A stretch of DNA of 64,000 bases, from contig NZ_VFPV01000001.1 in the NCBI RefSeq assembly GCF_006716905.1, positions 62,001 to 126,000 on the forward strand, given 5' to 3'. Below the pieces are notes generated by a model. It did no database searches. It was not told the origin of the DNA and was given only the letters and a program-made list of their open reading frames with translations. Shown piece after piece: positions 1 to 14,513 of the stretch. The DNA comes from Acidovorax temperans. GTDB lineage: Bacteria > Pseudomonadota > Gammaproteobacteria > Burkholderiales > Burkholderiaceae_C. Each line of letters starts with the position of its first letter. Positions within the stretch are counted from its first letter, which is position 1. A program made the position numbers and the translations under genes.

Positions 1-3019
<3,019 letters not shown>

Positions 3020-3038
3020 GGGGGGGGGTCAGTTCAAA

Positions 3039-6000
3039 TCAAGCGTCGGCCATGGACAGGGCGGACTCCATGTCCACCGCCACGATGCGCGACACACCTT
3101 GTTCCTGCATGGTCACGCCGATCAGTTGCTCGGCCATTTCCATAGCGATCTTGTTGTGGCTGATGAACAGGAACTGGGTTTCCTTGCTCATACTGGCCAC
3201 CAGCTTGGCGTAGCGCTCGGTGTTGGCGTCGTCCAGCGGCGCGTCCACCTCGTCCAGCAAGCAAAACGGCGCGGGGTTGAGCTGGAAGATCGCAAACACC
3301 AGCGCAATCGCCGTGAGTGCCTTCTCACCACCCGAGAGCAGGTGAATGGTCTGGTTCTTCTTGCCGGGTGGCTGCGCCATCACCTGCACGCCTGAATCCA
3401 GAATTTCGTCGCCGGTGATGATGAGCTTGGCCTGCCCGCCCCCGAACAACTCAGGGAACATGCGGCCAAAGTGCCCGTTCACCGTCTCAAACGTGCCCGA
3501 GAGCAGCTGGCGCGTTTCGCCGTCGATCTTGCGGATCGCGTCTTCCAGCGTGTTCATGGCCTCGGTCAAATCGGCGGTTTGCGCATCGAGGAACACCTTG
3601 CGTTCACGCGCCAGGTTCAGTTCATCGAGCGCGGCAAGGTTGACGGCGCCCAGCGCGGCAATTTCGCGGTGCAGGCGGTCAATTTCGCCCTGCAAGCCCT
3701 GCACGCGCACGTTGCCATCGGCAATGGATTTCTCCACGGCCTCCAGGTCGGCCTGCGCGTCGGTCAGCAGCGTGGTGTATTGCTCCAGGCCCAGGCGCGC
3801 GGCCTGTTCCTTGAGCTGGAATTCGGTGATGCGCTGGCGCAGCGGGTCCAGCGCCCGCTCCAGCTGCATACGGCGCTCGTCGCTGGCGCGCAGTTTGGCT
3901 GTCAGGTCGTCGTATTCGCTGCGCTGGGCTGCCAGAGCCTTTTCCCGGTCCATCTTCAAGTCCAGCGCCTGCTGCAAGCCGCCCTGCGCCGCGGCGTCTG
4001 ACAGGCGTGCCAGCTCGTCGCGGGCGCGCTGCTGCTCGTCGGTGAGGGCCGTGGCCTGCTGGGTGGCGGTTTCGATGGAGCGGTTCAGCTCGGCGCGGCG
4101 GGCGTCCAGGCTGCGCTGCGAGAAGGTGGCTTCCTGCACCTGGCGCTCCAGCATGCGCTGCTGTTCGCGGCAGGCGTTGAGCTTTCGCTCGGTCTCGATC
4201 ACGCGGTCGCCCAGCTGGGCTTCGCGCTCCTGGCTGTCGGCCAGTTGCATGTCCAGCTCTTCAAACCGGGCCTCGGCGGCCACGCGGCGCTCTTGCAGGT
4301 CGGCCAGTTGGGCCTCGACCTCACCCAGGTCGGCGTCAATCTGCTCGCTGCGCGCACGGGTCTGCTCGGCCAACTGGGTCAGGCGCAGGGTTTCCACCTG
4401 CAGCTCGTGGGCGCGGCTTTGGGCCTCGGTGGCTTCGCGGCGGGCGGCCACCAAGCGCTGCGAGGCGTCGGCATAAGCCGCTTCCGCGCGGACCAGCGCG
4501 GTGCGCGATTCGTCGGCAATCAGGGCCTGGGCGCGCAGTTCCTTTTCCAGGTGCTCAATCTCTTGCGCACGCGCCAGCAAGCCCGACTGTTCGGAGTCTT
4601 GCGCGTAAAAGCTCACACTGTGGCTGCTGACGGCGTGGCCCGTGGGCACGTAGATCACTTCGCCCGGCTGCAGGCTGGCGCGGCGGTTCAGGGCCTCGTC
4701 CAGCGTCTGGGCAATGCTGCAGCCCTGCAACCAGTCGGTCAGTACGGCGCGCAGGCTGGCGTCGTGGATGCGCAGCAGGTCTGCCAGCCGGGTGTGCGCG
4801 CCCGTGGGCTCAGGCACACCGGCAGCAGGGGCGCTGTAGAAAGCCAGACGCGCAGGCGGCGCATCGTTTTCGTTCGAGCCCAAGAAGCCGCGCACCATGT
4901 CGAGGCGCCCCACTTCCAGCGCGCCCAGGCGTTCGCGCAGGGCGGCTTCCAGCGCGTTTTCCCAGCCGGGTTCGATGTGGATGCGGCTCCACAGGCCCTG
5001 CATGCCATCCAGGCCGTGCTTGGCCAGCCAGGGGCGCAGCTTGCCGTCGGTCTTGACCTTTTCCTGCAGCGCCTTCAGGGCTTCCATGCGGGCCGACAGG
5101 TCGGTCTGTCGCGCACTTTCGGTGTTCACATCCTGCTGGCGGGCGCGGCGGTCTTCGTCCAACTGGGGCACGGTGTCTTGCAGCTCGGCCAGGCGGGCTT
5201 CGGTGGTTTCGGCCTGCTCTTGGGCGGCTTCGAGCTGGCTGCGCAGGTTGTTCAGGCGGGCTTCGTCGGGCGCGGCCAGAGCGTTGCGGTCAGCGCGCAG
5301 GCGCTCGTAGCGGGTGTCGAGCTGGCGGCTTTGTTCATCCAGGCTGCGCTGCTCGGCGGCCAGCACGCCAATTTGCTGCTGTACCTGCACCACACTGGCG
5401 CGCTGCTCGCTGGCGCGGGTCTGCGCCTGGCGCAGGGCGTCTTCCAGGTCGGGCAGCTGCATGGCCTGCTCTTCCAGCTGGGCGGCCAGCAACTCGGCGC
5501 GCTCTTCGGCATCCACACCCGCACCGGCCAGGTTTTCCAGCTCGATGTCGGCTTCTTCCTTGCGGGCCTGCCACTGGGCGATCTGCTCGGCCAGGGTGAC
5601 GAGGCGCTGCTCCACGCGCACGCGGCCTTCCACCACATAGCGGATTTCGGCTTCGAGCCGCCCCACTTCGGCCGTGGCCTCGTACAGCTTGCCCTGGGCC
5701 TGGTTGACCTGGTCACCCGCCGCGTAGTGCGCCTGGCGGATGGTTTCCAAGTCAGACTCCACAGCGCGCAGGTCGGCCATGCGCGATTCCAGGTCGTTCA
5801 CGGCCTGCAGGCCTTCCAGGCGCACCTTGGTCTGCTCGGCCTCGGCGTCGGCGCGCTTCAAGAACCACAGCTGGTGCTGCTTGAGGGTGGCGTCGGCGTT
5901 CAGCGCGTTGTACTTGGCGGCCACCTCGGCCTGCTTTTCCAGCTTTTCGAGGTTGGCGTTCAGCTCGCGCAAGATGTCTTCCACCCGCGTGAGGTTTTCG

Positions 6001-6563
6001 CGCGTGTCGGCCAGGCGGTTTTCGGTCTCGCGGCGACGCTCTTTGTATTTGGAGACCCCGGCCGCTTCTTCCAGGAACAGGCGCAACTCTTCAGGGCGCG
6101 ACTCGATGATGCGGCTGATGGTGCCCTGGCCGATGATGGCGTAGGCCCGTGGCCCCAGGCCGGTGCCCAGAAACACGTCCTGCACGTCGCGGCGGCGCAC
6201 GGGCTGGTTGTTCAGAAAGTAGCTGCTGGTGCCGTCGCGCGTGAGCACGCGGCGCACGGCCACCTCGCCATATTGGCCCCACTGGCCGCCTGCGCGGTGG
6301 TCGGAGTTGTCGAACACCAGCTCCACGCTGGCGCGGCTGGCCTGCTTGCGGGTGGTGGTGCCACTGAAGATCACGTCCTGCATGCTCTCGCCACGCAGCT
6401 CGCTGGCCTTGCTCTCGCCCAGCACCCAGCGCACCGCATCCATGATGTTGGATTTGCCGCAACCGTTCGGCCCCACCACGCCCACCAGTTGCCCAGGCAG
6501 CATGAAATTGGTGGGTTCAGCGAACGACTTGAAGCCGGAGAGCTTGATGGAGGTAAGACGCAC
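3039..6563 (-). CDS. smc: Chromosome partition protein SMC
   Basis: Structural maintenance of chromosomes ATPase, core of the Smc-ScpAB condensin. It has 1,174 residues in the classical order. The N-terminal ATP-binding half has Walker A GPNGCGKSN at about 32-40. Two very long coiled coils, rich in E, Q, R and A, flank a hinge at about 520-680. The C-terminal half has the signature motif LSGGEKAL and Walker B FCLLDEVDAPLDDAN. Length and motifs are complete. It opens the smc-zipA-ligA run. The long open frame on the opposite strand is a GC-rich shadow. Confidence 0.97.
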   Translation of the reverse strand: MRLTSIKLSGFKSFAEPTNFMLPGQLVGVVGPNGCGKSNIMDAVRWVLGESKASELRGESMQDVIFSGTTTRKQASRASVELVFDNSDHRAGGQWGQYGEVAVRRVLTRDGTSSYFLNNQPVRRRDVQDVFLGTGLGPRAYAIIGQGTISRIIESRPEELRLFLEEAAGVSKYKERRRETENRLADTRENLTRVEDILRELNANLEKLEKQAEVAAKYNALNADATLKQHQLWFLKRADAEAEQTKVRLEGLQAVNDLESRMADLRAVESDLETIRQAHYAAGDQVNQAQGKLYEATAEVGRLEAEIRYVVEGRVRVEQRLVTLAEQIAQWQARKEEADIELENLAGAGVDAEERAELLAAQLEEQAMQLPDLEDALRQAQTRASEQRASVVQVQQQIGVLAAEQRSLDEQSRQLDTRYERLRADRNALAAPDEARLNNLRSQLEAAQEQAETTEARLAELQDTVPQLDEDRRARQQDVNTESARQTDLSARMEALKALQEKVKTDGKLRPWLAKHGLDGMQGLWSRIHIEPGWENALEAALRERLGALEVGRLDMVRGFLGSNENDAPPARLAFYSAPAAGVPEPTGAHTRLADLLRIHDASLRAVLTDWLQGCSIAQTLDEALNRRASLQPGEVIYVPTGHAVSSHSVSFYAQDSEQSGLLARAQEIEHLEKELRAQALIADESRTALVRAEAAYADASQRLVAARREATEAQSRAHELQVETLRLTQLAEQTRARSEQIDADLGEVEAQLADLQERRVAAEARFEELDMQLADSQEREAQLGDRVIETERKLNACREQQRMLERQVQEATFSQRSLDARRAELNRSIETATQQATALTDEQQRARDELARLSDAAAQGGLQQALDLKMDREKALAAQRSEYDDLTAKLRASDERRMQLERALDPLRQRITEFQLKEQAARLGLEQYTTLLTDAQADLEAVEKSIADGNVRVQGLQGEIDRLHREIAALGAVNLAALDELNLARERKVFLDAQTADLTEAMNTLEDAIRKIDGETRQLLSGTFETVNGHFGRMFPELFGGGQAKLIITGDEILDSGVQVMAQPPGKKNQTIHLLSGGEKALTAIALVFAIFQLNPAPFCLLDEVDAPLDDANTERYAKLVASMSKETQFLFISHNKIAMEMAEQLIGVTMQEQGVSRIVAVDMESALSMADA

Positions 6564-6951
6564 GGGTCAGGCGGAGGGAGCGTGGAGCAAGGACAACAGC
6601 GAACAACAACGCAAATCGCCCAGGAAGCTGCAGGCGACCTGGGCAGGCCCGGATGATACCGCGCCCCAAGGGGCCGCCTGCCCCTGAGCGTGGCACCCGC
6701 CACCATGCCCGGCCCGCTCAATGCTGCGACGCAGCATGCTGGCGGCCAATATTCAGCCAAATTGGCCTCTGGCGCTTGACAGACAAGCGCCTCCAGCTAT
6801 CAAAATATGAGCGTTTATCCAACCTACGATGGGCCACCGCTGCCCGAGGTTTCACCGCCCCGGCCAGCAAATCCCCTCGGGGGCACCAATAATTGCGGCT
6901 CGGCATTCATCTCAGCCCCTCTGTTCAGACCCGACACCGCCACCCCACGGC
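6564..6951. other. Intergenic region smc / chaC
   Basis: About 390 bp between the divergent genes smc and chaC. It holds one stem-loop repeat (6752-6810) and presumably both promoters. I see no convincing gene in it. Confidence 0.6.
6752..6810 (-). repeat. Stem-loop repeat copy 2 (intergenic)
   Basis: Minus-oriented copy (ggcctctggcgcttgac, loop, caagcgcctccagctat). The two arms can pair as GGCGCTTG/CAAGCGCC. It lies between smc and chaC. Confidence 0.7.
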
Positions 6952-7557
6952 ATGACACCCCTGCACACCCTCACACCCCAGCCCCGCGACCCCGCTGCCA
7001 TGCTGGCCCAGACGCTGGCGCAGTGGAACCCCCACCAAGACCTCTGGCTGTTTGGCTACGGCTCGCTCATCTGGCGGCCCGACTTTGACTACGCCGAGCA
7101 GCGGCCCGCCAAAGTGCACGGCTGGCACCGGGCGCTGAAGATGTGGAGCCGCGTGAACCGGGGCACGCCCGAATGCCCCGGCCTGGTGTTTGCGCTGCTG
7201 ACCGGCGGCAGCTGCCGGGGCATGGTGTTTCGCATCGAGCGGCAGCGGGTGCTGGACGTGATGCCCCCGCTGTGGGACCGCGAGATGGTCAACGCCGTGT
7301 ACGACCCGCGCTGGCTGCCCTGCCAGACGCCCCACGGCACCGTGAGTGCGCTGGCGTTCACCCTGTCGCGCCGCAGCCCCAACCACACCGGCGTGCTGCC
7401 CGACCATGAATACACCCGCATCTTTGCCCAGGCCCGGGGGCGCTACGGCACCACGCACGACTACGCCAGGGCCACGCACGAGGGCTTGGTGAAGATGGGC
7501 ATCCACGACCGGGCGCTGGCCCGCTTGCTGGCGCTGGCACCCAAACGGGATGATTGA
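6952..7557 (+). CDS. chaC: Gamma-glutamylcyclotransferase ChaC family
   Basis: ChaC-type glutathione-specific gamma-glutamylcyclotransferase, which cleaves glutathione to 5-oxoproline and Cys-Gly. It has 201 residues from the ATG at 6952. The family substrate-binding motif YGSL is seen in LWLFGYGSLIW near residue 30, and an acidic residue in the GVLPDHEYTR stretch fits the catalytic region. I chose 6952 because the upstream in-frame sequence (from 6829) is low-complexity and lies over intergenic DNA. It is a single gene convergent with dnaE2; the two stops are about 20 bp apart. Confidence 0.85.
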   Translation: MTPLHTLTPQPRDPAAMLAQTLAQWNPHQDLWLFGYGSLIWRPDFDYAEQRPAKVHGWHRALKMWSRVNRGTPECPGLVFALLTGGSCRGMVFRIERQRVLDVMPPLWDREMVNAVYDPRWLPCQTPHGTVSALAFTLSRRSPNHTGVLPDHEYTRIFAQARGRYGTTHDYARATHEGLVKMGIHDRALARLLALAPKRDD

Positions 7558-7577
7558 GGCGGCGCCTGCCGGGTCGC

Positions 7578-10500
7578 CTAATGAAAATCCCGGCTGCTGT
7601 GCAGCGCCCCGCCCAGGCGGCCCAGCAGCGGGGTCAGGTCTTTGAAGCGCTGGGCGACCAGGTGGCGCACGGCGGGCACCCCAGGCGCTGCGCCCTGCCC
7701 CCCGGCCGATGGCGGCACCGGCCCGGTGGCGCACTGCCACAGGCCCTGCACGGCCAGCAGTTGTGATCTGAGCAGCGCATCGCGCCACGTCTCGATCAAC
7801 CCCGGCCAGACGACGACGTTGACCGGGCCGGTTTCGTCCTCCAGCGTCACAAACATGGTGCCTTTGGCGGTGCCCGGCCGCTGGCGCACGGTGACGATGC
7901 CGCAGGCGCGCACGCTGCGGCCATGGGGCACGCTTTGCAACTGCAGGGCCGTGAGCAGCCGCCAGCGCGCCAGGCGCGGGCGCAGCAGGGCCAGTGGGTG
8001 GCGGCGCAAGGTCAGGCCCGTGGCGGCGTAGTCGAAGACGATTTCTTCGCCCTCGGGCGCCTGGGGCAGCTCCAGCGGCGCTTCGTTGACCGGGGCGTGG
8101 CGCAGCAGCGCAGGGGCGCGGTGCTGGGCGGCGGCGTCCCACATTTGCTGGCGACGGTGGCCCGACAAGGCGGCCAGCGCATCGGCAGCGGCCAGGGCCT
8201 GCAGGTCGTGCCGCTCCAGCCCGGCGCGCAGGGCCAGGTCTTCGGTGCTGGCAAAGCGGCACTGCGGCGCCTGTGCGCGGGCTTGCAGCAGGCGCTGCGC
8301 TGCATCGGTATGCAGCCCGCTGACCAGCCGCAGCCCCAGGCGCACCGCTGGCTGGGGCAAGGCGGCGGTGCGTACGCCGGGGATGGGCCGAGGGGGGTGC
8401 AGGGGCGCTAGTGGCCCTTCCAGCGTGCAATCCCAGTCGCTGTGGTTCACATCAATCGGCAGCACGCGCACACCGTGGCGGCGGGCGTCTTGCACCAGTT
8501 GCGACGGGCCATAAAACCCCATGGGCAAAGAGTTGAGCAGCGCGGCTAAAAAACACGCGGGCTCGTGGCACTTGAGCCAGCTGCTGCTGTAGGCCAGCAG
8601 CGCAAAGCTGTAGGCATGGCTTTCTGGAAAGCCGTATTCGCCAAAGCCCAGCATCTGCGCAAAGATGGCCTGGGCAAAGGGCAGCGCGTAGCCGTTGGCC
8701 ACCATGCCGTCGATCAGGCGCTTTTCAAATTGGTGCACGCCGCCCGTGCGCTTCCAGGCGGCCATGGACCGGCGCAGCGCATCGGCCTCGGCGGCTGAGA
8801 ATTTGGCCGCAATCATGGCGATCTGCATCACCTGTTCCTGAAAAATCGGCACGCCCCGCCTGCGCCGCTCGCGCGCCTGCAAATACGGGTGCACCATGCC
8901 GCCCTGGATGGGGCCGGGCCGCACGATGGCCACTTCCACCACCAGGTCGTAAAACACACGCGGCTGCAGGCGCGGCAGCATGCTCATCTGGGCGCGGCTT
9001 TCGATCTGGAACACGCCCACGGTGTCGGCAGCGCAGATCATGTCGTAGGTGTGCGGGTCTTCGGCGGGGATGTCGGCTAGCCGCCAGCGCTCACCGCGCA
9101 GCGCGGCGCGCAAATCCAGGCAGCGGCGCAGTGCGCTGAGCATGCCCAGCGCCAGCACGTCCACTTTCATCAGGCCCATCTCGTCCAGGTCGTCCTTTTC
9201 CCACTGGATGATGGAGCGGTCTGCCATGGCGGCGTTTTCAATCGGCACCAGCCGCGACAGCGGCCCCTGCGTAAGCACAAAGCCGCCCACATGCTGGCTC
9301 AAGTGGCGCGGAAAGCCGTGCAGCTCGCCCGCCAGTTCCAGCCACAGGCGGGCGGTGTGCGTCGCCAGGGGCTGGCCCAATGATTCGGCCAGGGCCTGCA
9401 GCTTGTGGCTGGCCAGGTCTTCGTCAAACCAGTGGTGCTCTTTGGCAAACGCGTCCACCACTGCGGGTGGCACGCCCAGGGCCTTGCCCACGTCACGCAG
9501 CACGCTGCGGGTGCGGTAGGTGGTGACCACGGCGGCAATAGCGGCACGGTCGCGTCCGTATTTGCTGTAGATGTACTGGATGACCTCTTCGCGCCTGTCG
9601 TGCTCAAAGTCCACATCAATGTCGGGCGGCTCTTGGCGCTCTTTGCTGATGAAGCGCTCAAACAGCAGGTGGGACCGGGTGGGGTCTACCTCGGTAATGC
9701 CCAGGCAAAAGCACACCGCAGAATTGGCCGCCGAGCCGCGCCCCTGGCACAAGATGCCCTGGCTGCGCGCATAGCGCACGATGTCGTGCACCGTCAGAAA
9801 GTACATCTCGTATTGGCAGTCGACAATCAGCGCCAGCTCACGCTGCAGCTGGGTGTGCACCGCAGGCGGCACCCCCTGCGGGTAGCGGCTGGCTGCGCCT
9901 TCGTAGGTGAGCCAGGCCAGGCCCTGGGCGGGTTTCATGCCGGGGGGCACGGCCTCTTGCGGGTATTGGTATTTGATTTCGTCCAGGGTGAAAGTGCAGC
10001 GCTGCGCAATCTGCACCGTGGCCTGCAGCAGCTCGGGCGGGTAGATGCCTGCCAGCCGCACGCGCTGCCGCAGGTGGCGCTCGGCATGCGGCTGCAGCGC
10101 AAAGCCGCATTGCGCCACCGGTAGCCCCAGGCGCACGGCGGTGATCACGTCCTGCAGCGGCTTGCGCGAGCGCACATGCATGTGCACATCGCCCGCGGCC
10201 ACCAGCGGCACGCCCACCGCCGCACCCGCCTGCTGCAAGGTGGCCAGCCACAGGTCGTCGTCGGGCTCCAGCAGCAGCTCGGCCACCAGCCAAAAATCCA
10301 AGCCAAATTGGGCTCTAGCGCTTGTTAATAAAGCGCTAACAGCTACAAAATCAGTAGCGTTTTGTACCGTGCGCTCGGGCACCAGCAGCAGTTCGCAGCC
10401 TTGCAGCTGCTGCACATCGCTCAAAGGCCCCATCTGGTAACGGCCCTTGGCCGCACTGCGCCGCGCGGCGGTGATGAACTGGCACAGATTACCCCAGCCC

Positions 10501-10790
10501 TGCGCATTGCGCGCCAGCGCCACCAGCCGGAAGCCGGGGTACGCAAACTCGCTGCCCACAATGAGGTGCAGCCCCAGCGCCTTGGCACGCACATGGGCGC
10601 GCACCACACCTGCCACCGAGCATTCGTCCGTCAGCGCCAGTGCGCGGTAGCCCAGCGCGGCGGCGCGCTCCACCAGCTCGTGCGGGTGCGATGCGCCGCG
10701 CTGAAAGCTGAAGTTGGAGACGCAATGAAGCTCGGCATAGTCGGGCAGCGCCAGCGTGGTTTGGCGGGCGGGGGCGGTGCGGTCAGCCAT
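7578..10790 (-). CDS. dnaE2: Error-prone DNA polymerase DnaE2 / ImuC
   Basis: Alpha-subunit-like DNA polymerase of the SOS mutasome, used for translesion synthesis with ImuA and ImuB. It has 1,070 residues. An N-terminal PHP domain (ELHCVSNFSFQRGASHP), the family-C catalytic aspartates (PPDIDVDFEHDRREE) and a C-terminal OB-fold (about 950-1040) are visible. The start at 10790 overlaps the imuB stop by 8 nt, so the two are translationally coupled. Residues about 145-164 (VAVSALLTSARAQFGLDF) are encoded by an embedded stem-loop repeat. The gene is intact, but its operon partner imuB and the operon promoter are both broken by insertion sequences, so expression and function are doubtful. Confidence 0.93.
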   Translation of the reverse strand: MADRTAPARQTTLALPDYAELHCVSNFSFQRGASHPHELVERAAALGYRALALTDECSVAGVVRAHVRAKALGLHLIVGSEFAYPGFRLVALARNAQGWGNLCQFITAARRSAAKGRYQMGPLSDVQQLQGCELLLVPERTVQNATDFVAVSALLTSARAQFGLDFWLVAELLLEPDDDLWLATLQQAGAAVGVPLVAAGDVHMHVRSRKPLQDVITAVRLGLPVAQCGFALQPHAERHLRQRVRLAGIYPPELLQATVQIAQRCTFTLDEIKYQYPQEAVPPGMKPAQGLAWLTYEGAASRYPQGVPPAVHTQLQRELALIVDCQYEMYFLTVHDIVRYARSQGILCQGRGSAANSAVCFCLGITEVDPTRSHLLFERFISKERQEPPDIDVDFEHDRREEVIQYIYSKYGRDRAAIAAVVTTYRTRSVLRDVGKALGVPPAVVDAFAKEHHWFDEDLASHKLQALAESLGQPLATHTARLWLELAGELHGFPRHLSQHVGGFVLTQGPLSRLVPIENAAMADRSIIQWEKDDLDEMGLMKVDVLALGMLSALRRCLDLRAALRGERWRLADIPAEDPHTYDMICAADTVGVFQIESRAQMSMLPRLQPRVFYDLVVEVAIVRPGPIQGGMVHPYLQARERRRRGVPIFQEQVMQIAMIAAKFSAAEADALRRSMAAWKRTGGVHQFEKRLIDGMVANGYALPFAQAIFAQMLGFGEYGFPESHAYSFALLAYSSSWLKCHEPACFLAALLNSLPMGFYGPSQLVQDARRHGVRVLPIDVNHSDWDCTLEGPLAPLHPPRPIPGVRTAALPQPAVRLGLRLVSGLHTDAAQRLLQARAQAPQCRFASTEDLALRAGLERHDLQALAAADALAALSGHRRQQMWDAAAQHRAPALLRHAPVNEAPLELPQAPEGEEIVFDYAATGLTLRRHPLALLRPRLARWRLLTALQLQSVPHGRSVRACGIVTVRQRPGTAKGTMFVTLEDETGPVNVVVWPGLIETWRDALLRSQLLAVQGLWQCATGPVPPSAGGQGAAPGVPAVRHLVAQRFKDLTPLLGRLGGALHSSRDFH
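10299..10355 (-). repeat. Stem-loop repeat copy 3 (inside dnaE2)
   Basis: Minus-oriented copy (gggctctagcgcttg, loop, aagcgctaacagct) lying wholly inside the dnaE2 reading frame. It encodes about 19 residues without breaking the frame. Confidence 0.65.
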
Positions 10791-12144
10791 AAATGCCGTG
10801 CAAAAACCAGCGGTGCTGCCGGGTGGGTGCGCCGCCTTCGGCGCTGGGCGGGGCCGATGGTGTCCGCTCGCGAAACACCCACACATGCCCGGCGCGCTCG
10901 TTGTGGGCCACAAAGTAGTCACGCACCACCAGGCCGGGGGTGGGGTCAGCACCGCAGGCATTGGGCTGCGATTCAGGGGCGTCGGCAGCTTCCCACCACG
11001 CGGCCTCCAGCCGGTGGGGGCCCGCCAGCAGGCGCAGCGGCCCCTGATAGCAAGGGCGGCTGCCCTGCACCGCCAGGGGTTGCGGCGGGCGCAGGAGCCA
11101 GGTGGGCCACAGGCTGGCGTCGGGCAAAACTTGAGATGCAGAGGCTTTGGCAAGGCCTGCCCCACCCGCTTGCAGCGCGTGGCTGGCGGGCTGCCAGTGC
11201 TGCATGCGTTCGGGCCGGTGGTCTGCCACCAGAGCCACGCCTTGCACCTGCTCGGGCCCCAGGCGGGCCGACAGGCGCTCTACCAGCTGGTGCCAGCTTT
11301 CGCTGCGAGCGTGGTCTTCGGCGCTGCGGCCCACCACGCCTGCAGGGGGGAGAAGGCTGGCGCTGGCCTGGGGCATGGGCACAGTTTGCAGGGCGCGCAG
11401 GGCAATCTGGTTGACGGGTGCGGCCAGCGGCGTGCGGGCCAGGTGCTCGGCCAGCAGGCGGCGCAGGTGGGCCAGGGCCTGCGTGGGCTGGGCGGTGCGC
11501 ACGGGCAGCGCCTGCCAGGGGGGCACGGGCTTGCCGTCCACCTTGCGCAGGTCGTGGTGCCAGGCCAGTTCCAGCGCCAGCACGCCCTGCTGGCGCGCCT
11601 GCAGCCAGGCCTGCAGTGCTTGCAGCAAGGCGTGGGCCGACCACAGCAGCGCATCGGCCGAGGTGGCCAGCGCGGGCAGCTCGGCCGCCAGGGCGAAGGT
11701 TTCGGGCAGCTCCAGCCAGGTGTGCGTGTGGGGGGCATCGCCAAAGGCACAGTCCAGCGCATGCAAGGCCGCGGCGCCCAGCCGCCGCGCCACCCCATCG
11801 CGCGGCAAGGCGCGCAACTGGCCCCAGGTGTTGCAGCCCATGCGCGCCAGGCTGGCCACATGGGGGCGCAGCGCTGTCAGGGTGTGCAGGGGCAAATCGT
11901 GCGGCACGCGCCGGGGTGGGCGCAGCCCTGCCTGCTGCAGCCGCAGCAGTGCCAGGGCCTGGAACGATGTAGCGCCCTGGGCAAAAGGCGCGGGCGGTGG
12001 CTGTACACGGGGCGATGGAGACGCCAGCTCGGCCACTGGTGCAGGTTCGGGCGCAACGCCGGTTTCCATCGCAGGCGCACTGGCTTGCAGCTGGGCCAGC
12101 AGCGCCGCGCGGCCGCCCCACAGGCGCTTGTATCTTTAAACCAG

Positions 12145-13294
<1,150 letters not shown>

Positions 13295-13511
13295 CTTCGA
13301 AGACGGTTACTCAGTCGTAGACACCTCCAGCAGCAGTGCCTCATCCACACGCGCCACCCTGGGGGTAAAGCGCAGCGCCCACCAGGCCTCGGCACCTTGT
13401 ACCGTTTGCCATGTGGGCGTAGCACCGGGCACACCGCCCGACGGTGCGTGCGCGTGCAGGCTGGGCTCGGCACCCGCTGCCCCAGGGGCGTGGGCGCTGG
13501 GTGGGCGGGGT

Positions 13512-14447
13512 TCAACGGGTTGCGGGCACGGCCAGGCGATCCAGTGCATGTGCCACCCCCTTCCACCCACCGGCAGGCTCTTGCAAACCACCCAGCGCAG
13601 CGCCTCCCTCCCGCATCCCGAGCGCAGTGGCCAGCGCCAATGCGGGCAATGCCGCAGGCGCAGCAGAAACGGGCGATGACCGCACAGGCGTTACAGGCGC
13701 AACAGCGCCCTGCCCTCGCCGCTGCTGGCTGCGCAGGGCGCCTGCTGCCAGCACCTGCGCCAGCCGGGCGGAGCCCGCTGGCAACACCAAAGGCTGGGCC
13801 AGCGGCGGCCCCTTGCGCTTGAGCACCTGCACCCGCATGGCCAGGGGCTGGGTCACGTCTTCTTGCACCCACAGCCGCAGCGGCGCGGGCGATGCCTGCT
13901 GGCGCACCCCGGCGGGGCGAAACACCCACAGCAACTGCCCCATTTGGGCAGCCGCCAGGTGCAGGCGGCGCAGTTGCTCGGGCAGCGCCTGGGGCAGCCA
14001 GGCCACCACGGCCAGCACATCGCGGCAGCGCAGCGCCTGCTCGGCCGCCCACAGAGCGGCGGTGGCGGCTTTGCCTGTGGCTGCAGCCCCCGGCTGCACC
14101 TTGCACAGGCGCGCAGGCGGCAGCCCAGCGGCTTGCAAGGCAGGGGCAAAAGGCTCGAACGGCGGGGCGACCAGCACCACAGCCCCCGGCCGGGCCGCCG
14201 TGGCCTGCGCCAGCGCGGGCTGCAGCAGTTGCCAGGCATGGCGGCTGGGGTTGGGCTGCAGCACCTCGGTCAGCGCGCCAATGGGCCAGCCGCCACCGGG
14301 CAACTGCGCATCCAGCGCGCTGTGCCCCGTGGGCTGGGTGGGGGCCGAAGCGGCATCGCACAACTGGTGGCCCAGCCAAAGCCCCTGCAAATGCACTGGG
14401 GCTTTGGCTGGCGCATCGCGCGGGGGCGCAAAAGACAAGGCAGACAT
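13512..14447 (-). CDS. imuA: Translesion synthesis-associated protein ImuA
   Basis: ImuA, the RecA-like first component of the ImuA-ImuB-DnaE2 mutasome. It has 311 residues. The N-terminus has the family pattern LWLGHQLCDA ... LDAQLPGGGWPIGALTEVL, followed by a RecA-core-like region (VVLVAPPFEPFAPALQAAGL; CRDVLAVVAWLPQALPEQLRRLHLAA). It is the first gene of imuA-imuB-dnaE2. The coding sequence is intact, but the promoter about 50-70 nt upstream is split by an IS1595 element: the -10 (14495-14500) and half of the LexA box remain next to the gene, and the -35 is now 1.1 kb away. Confidence 0.9.
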   Translation of the reverse strand: MSALSFAPPRDAPAKAPVHLQGLWLGHQLCDAASAPTQPTGHSALDAQLPGGGWPIGALTEVLQPNPSRHAWQLLQPALAQATAARPGAVVLVAPPFEPFAPALQAAGLPPARLCKVQPGAAATGKAATAALWAAEQALRCRDVLAVVAWLPQALPEQLRRLHLAAAQMGQLLWVFRPAGVRQQASPAPLRLWVQEDVTQPLAMRVQVLKRKGPPLAQPLVLPAGSARLAQVLAAGALRSQQRRGQGAVAPVTPVRSSPVSAAPAALPALALATALGMREGGAALGGLQEPAGGWKGVAHALDRLAVPATR

Positions 14448-14513
14448 GGAGGAAGCTCGTGGGGTGGGTGAATCAACGGTGCGTCGTGAATTGCATAATA
14501 ACTGTATTTTTAT

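Noticed and set aside
4245..6656. 803-codon open frame on the plus strand
   Set aside because: Antisense to smc. Low-complexity Gly/Leu/Gln/His-rich translation with no domain; a GC-rich third-position shadow.
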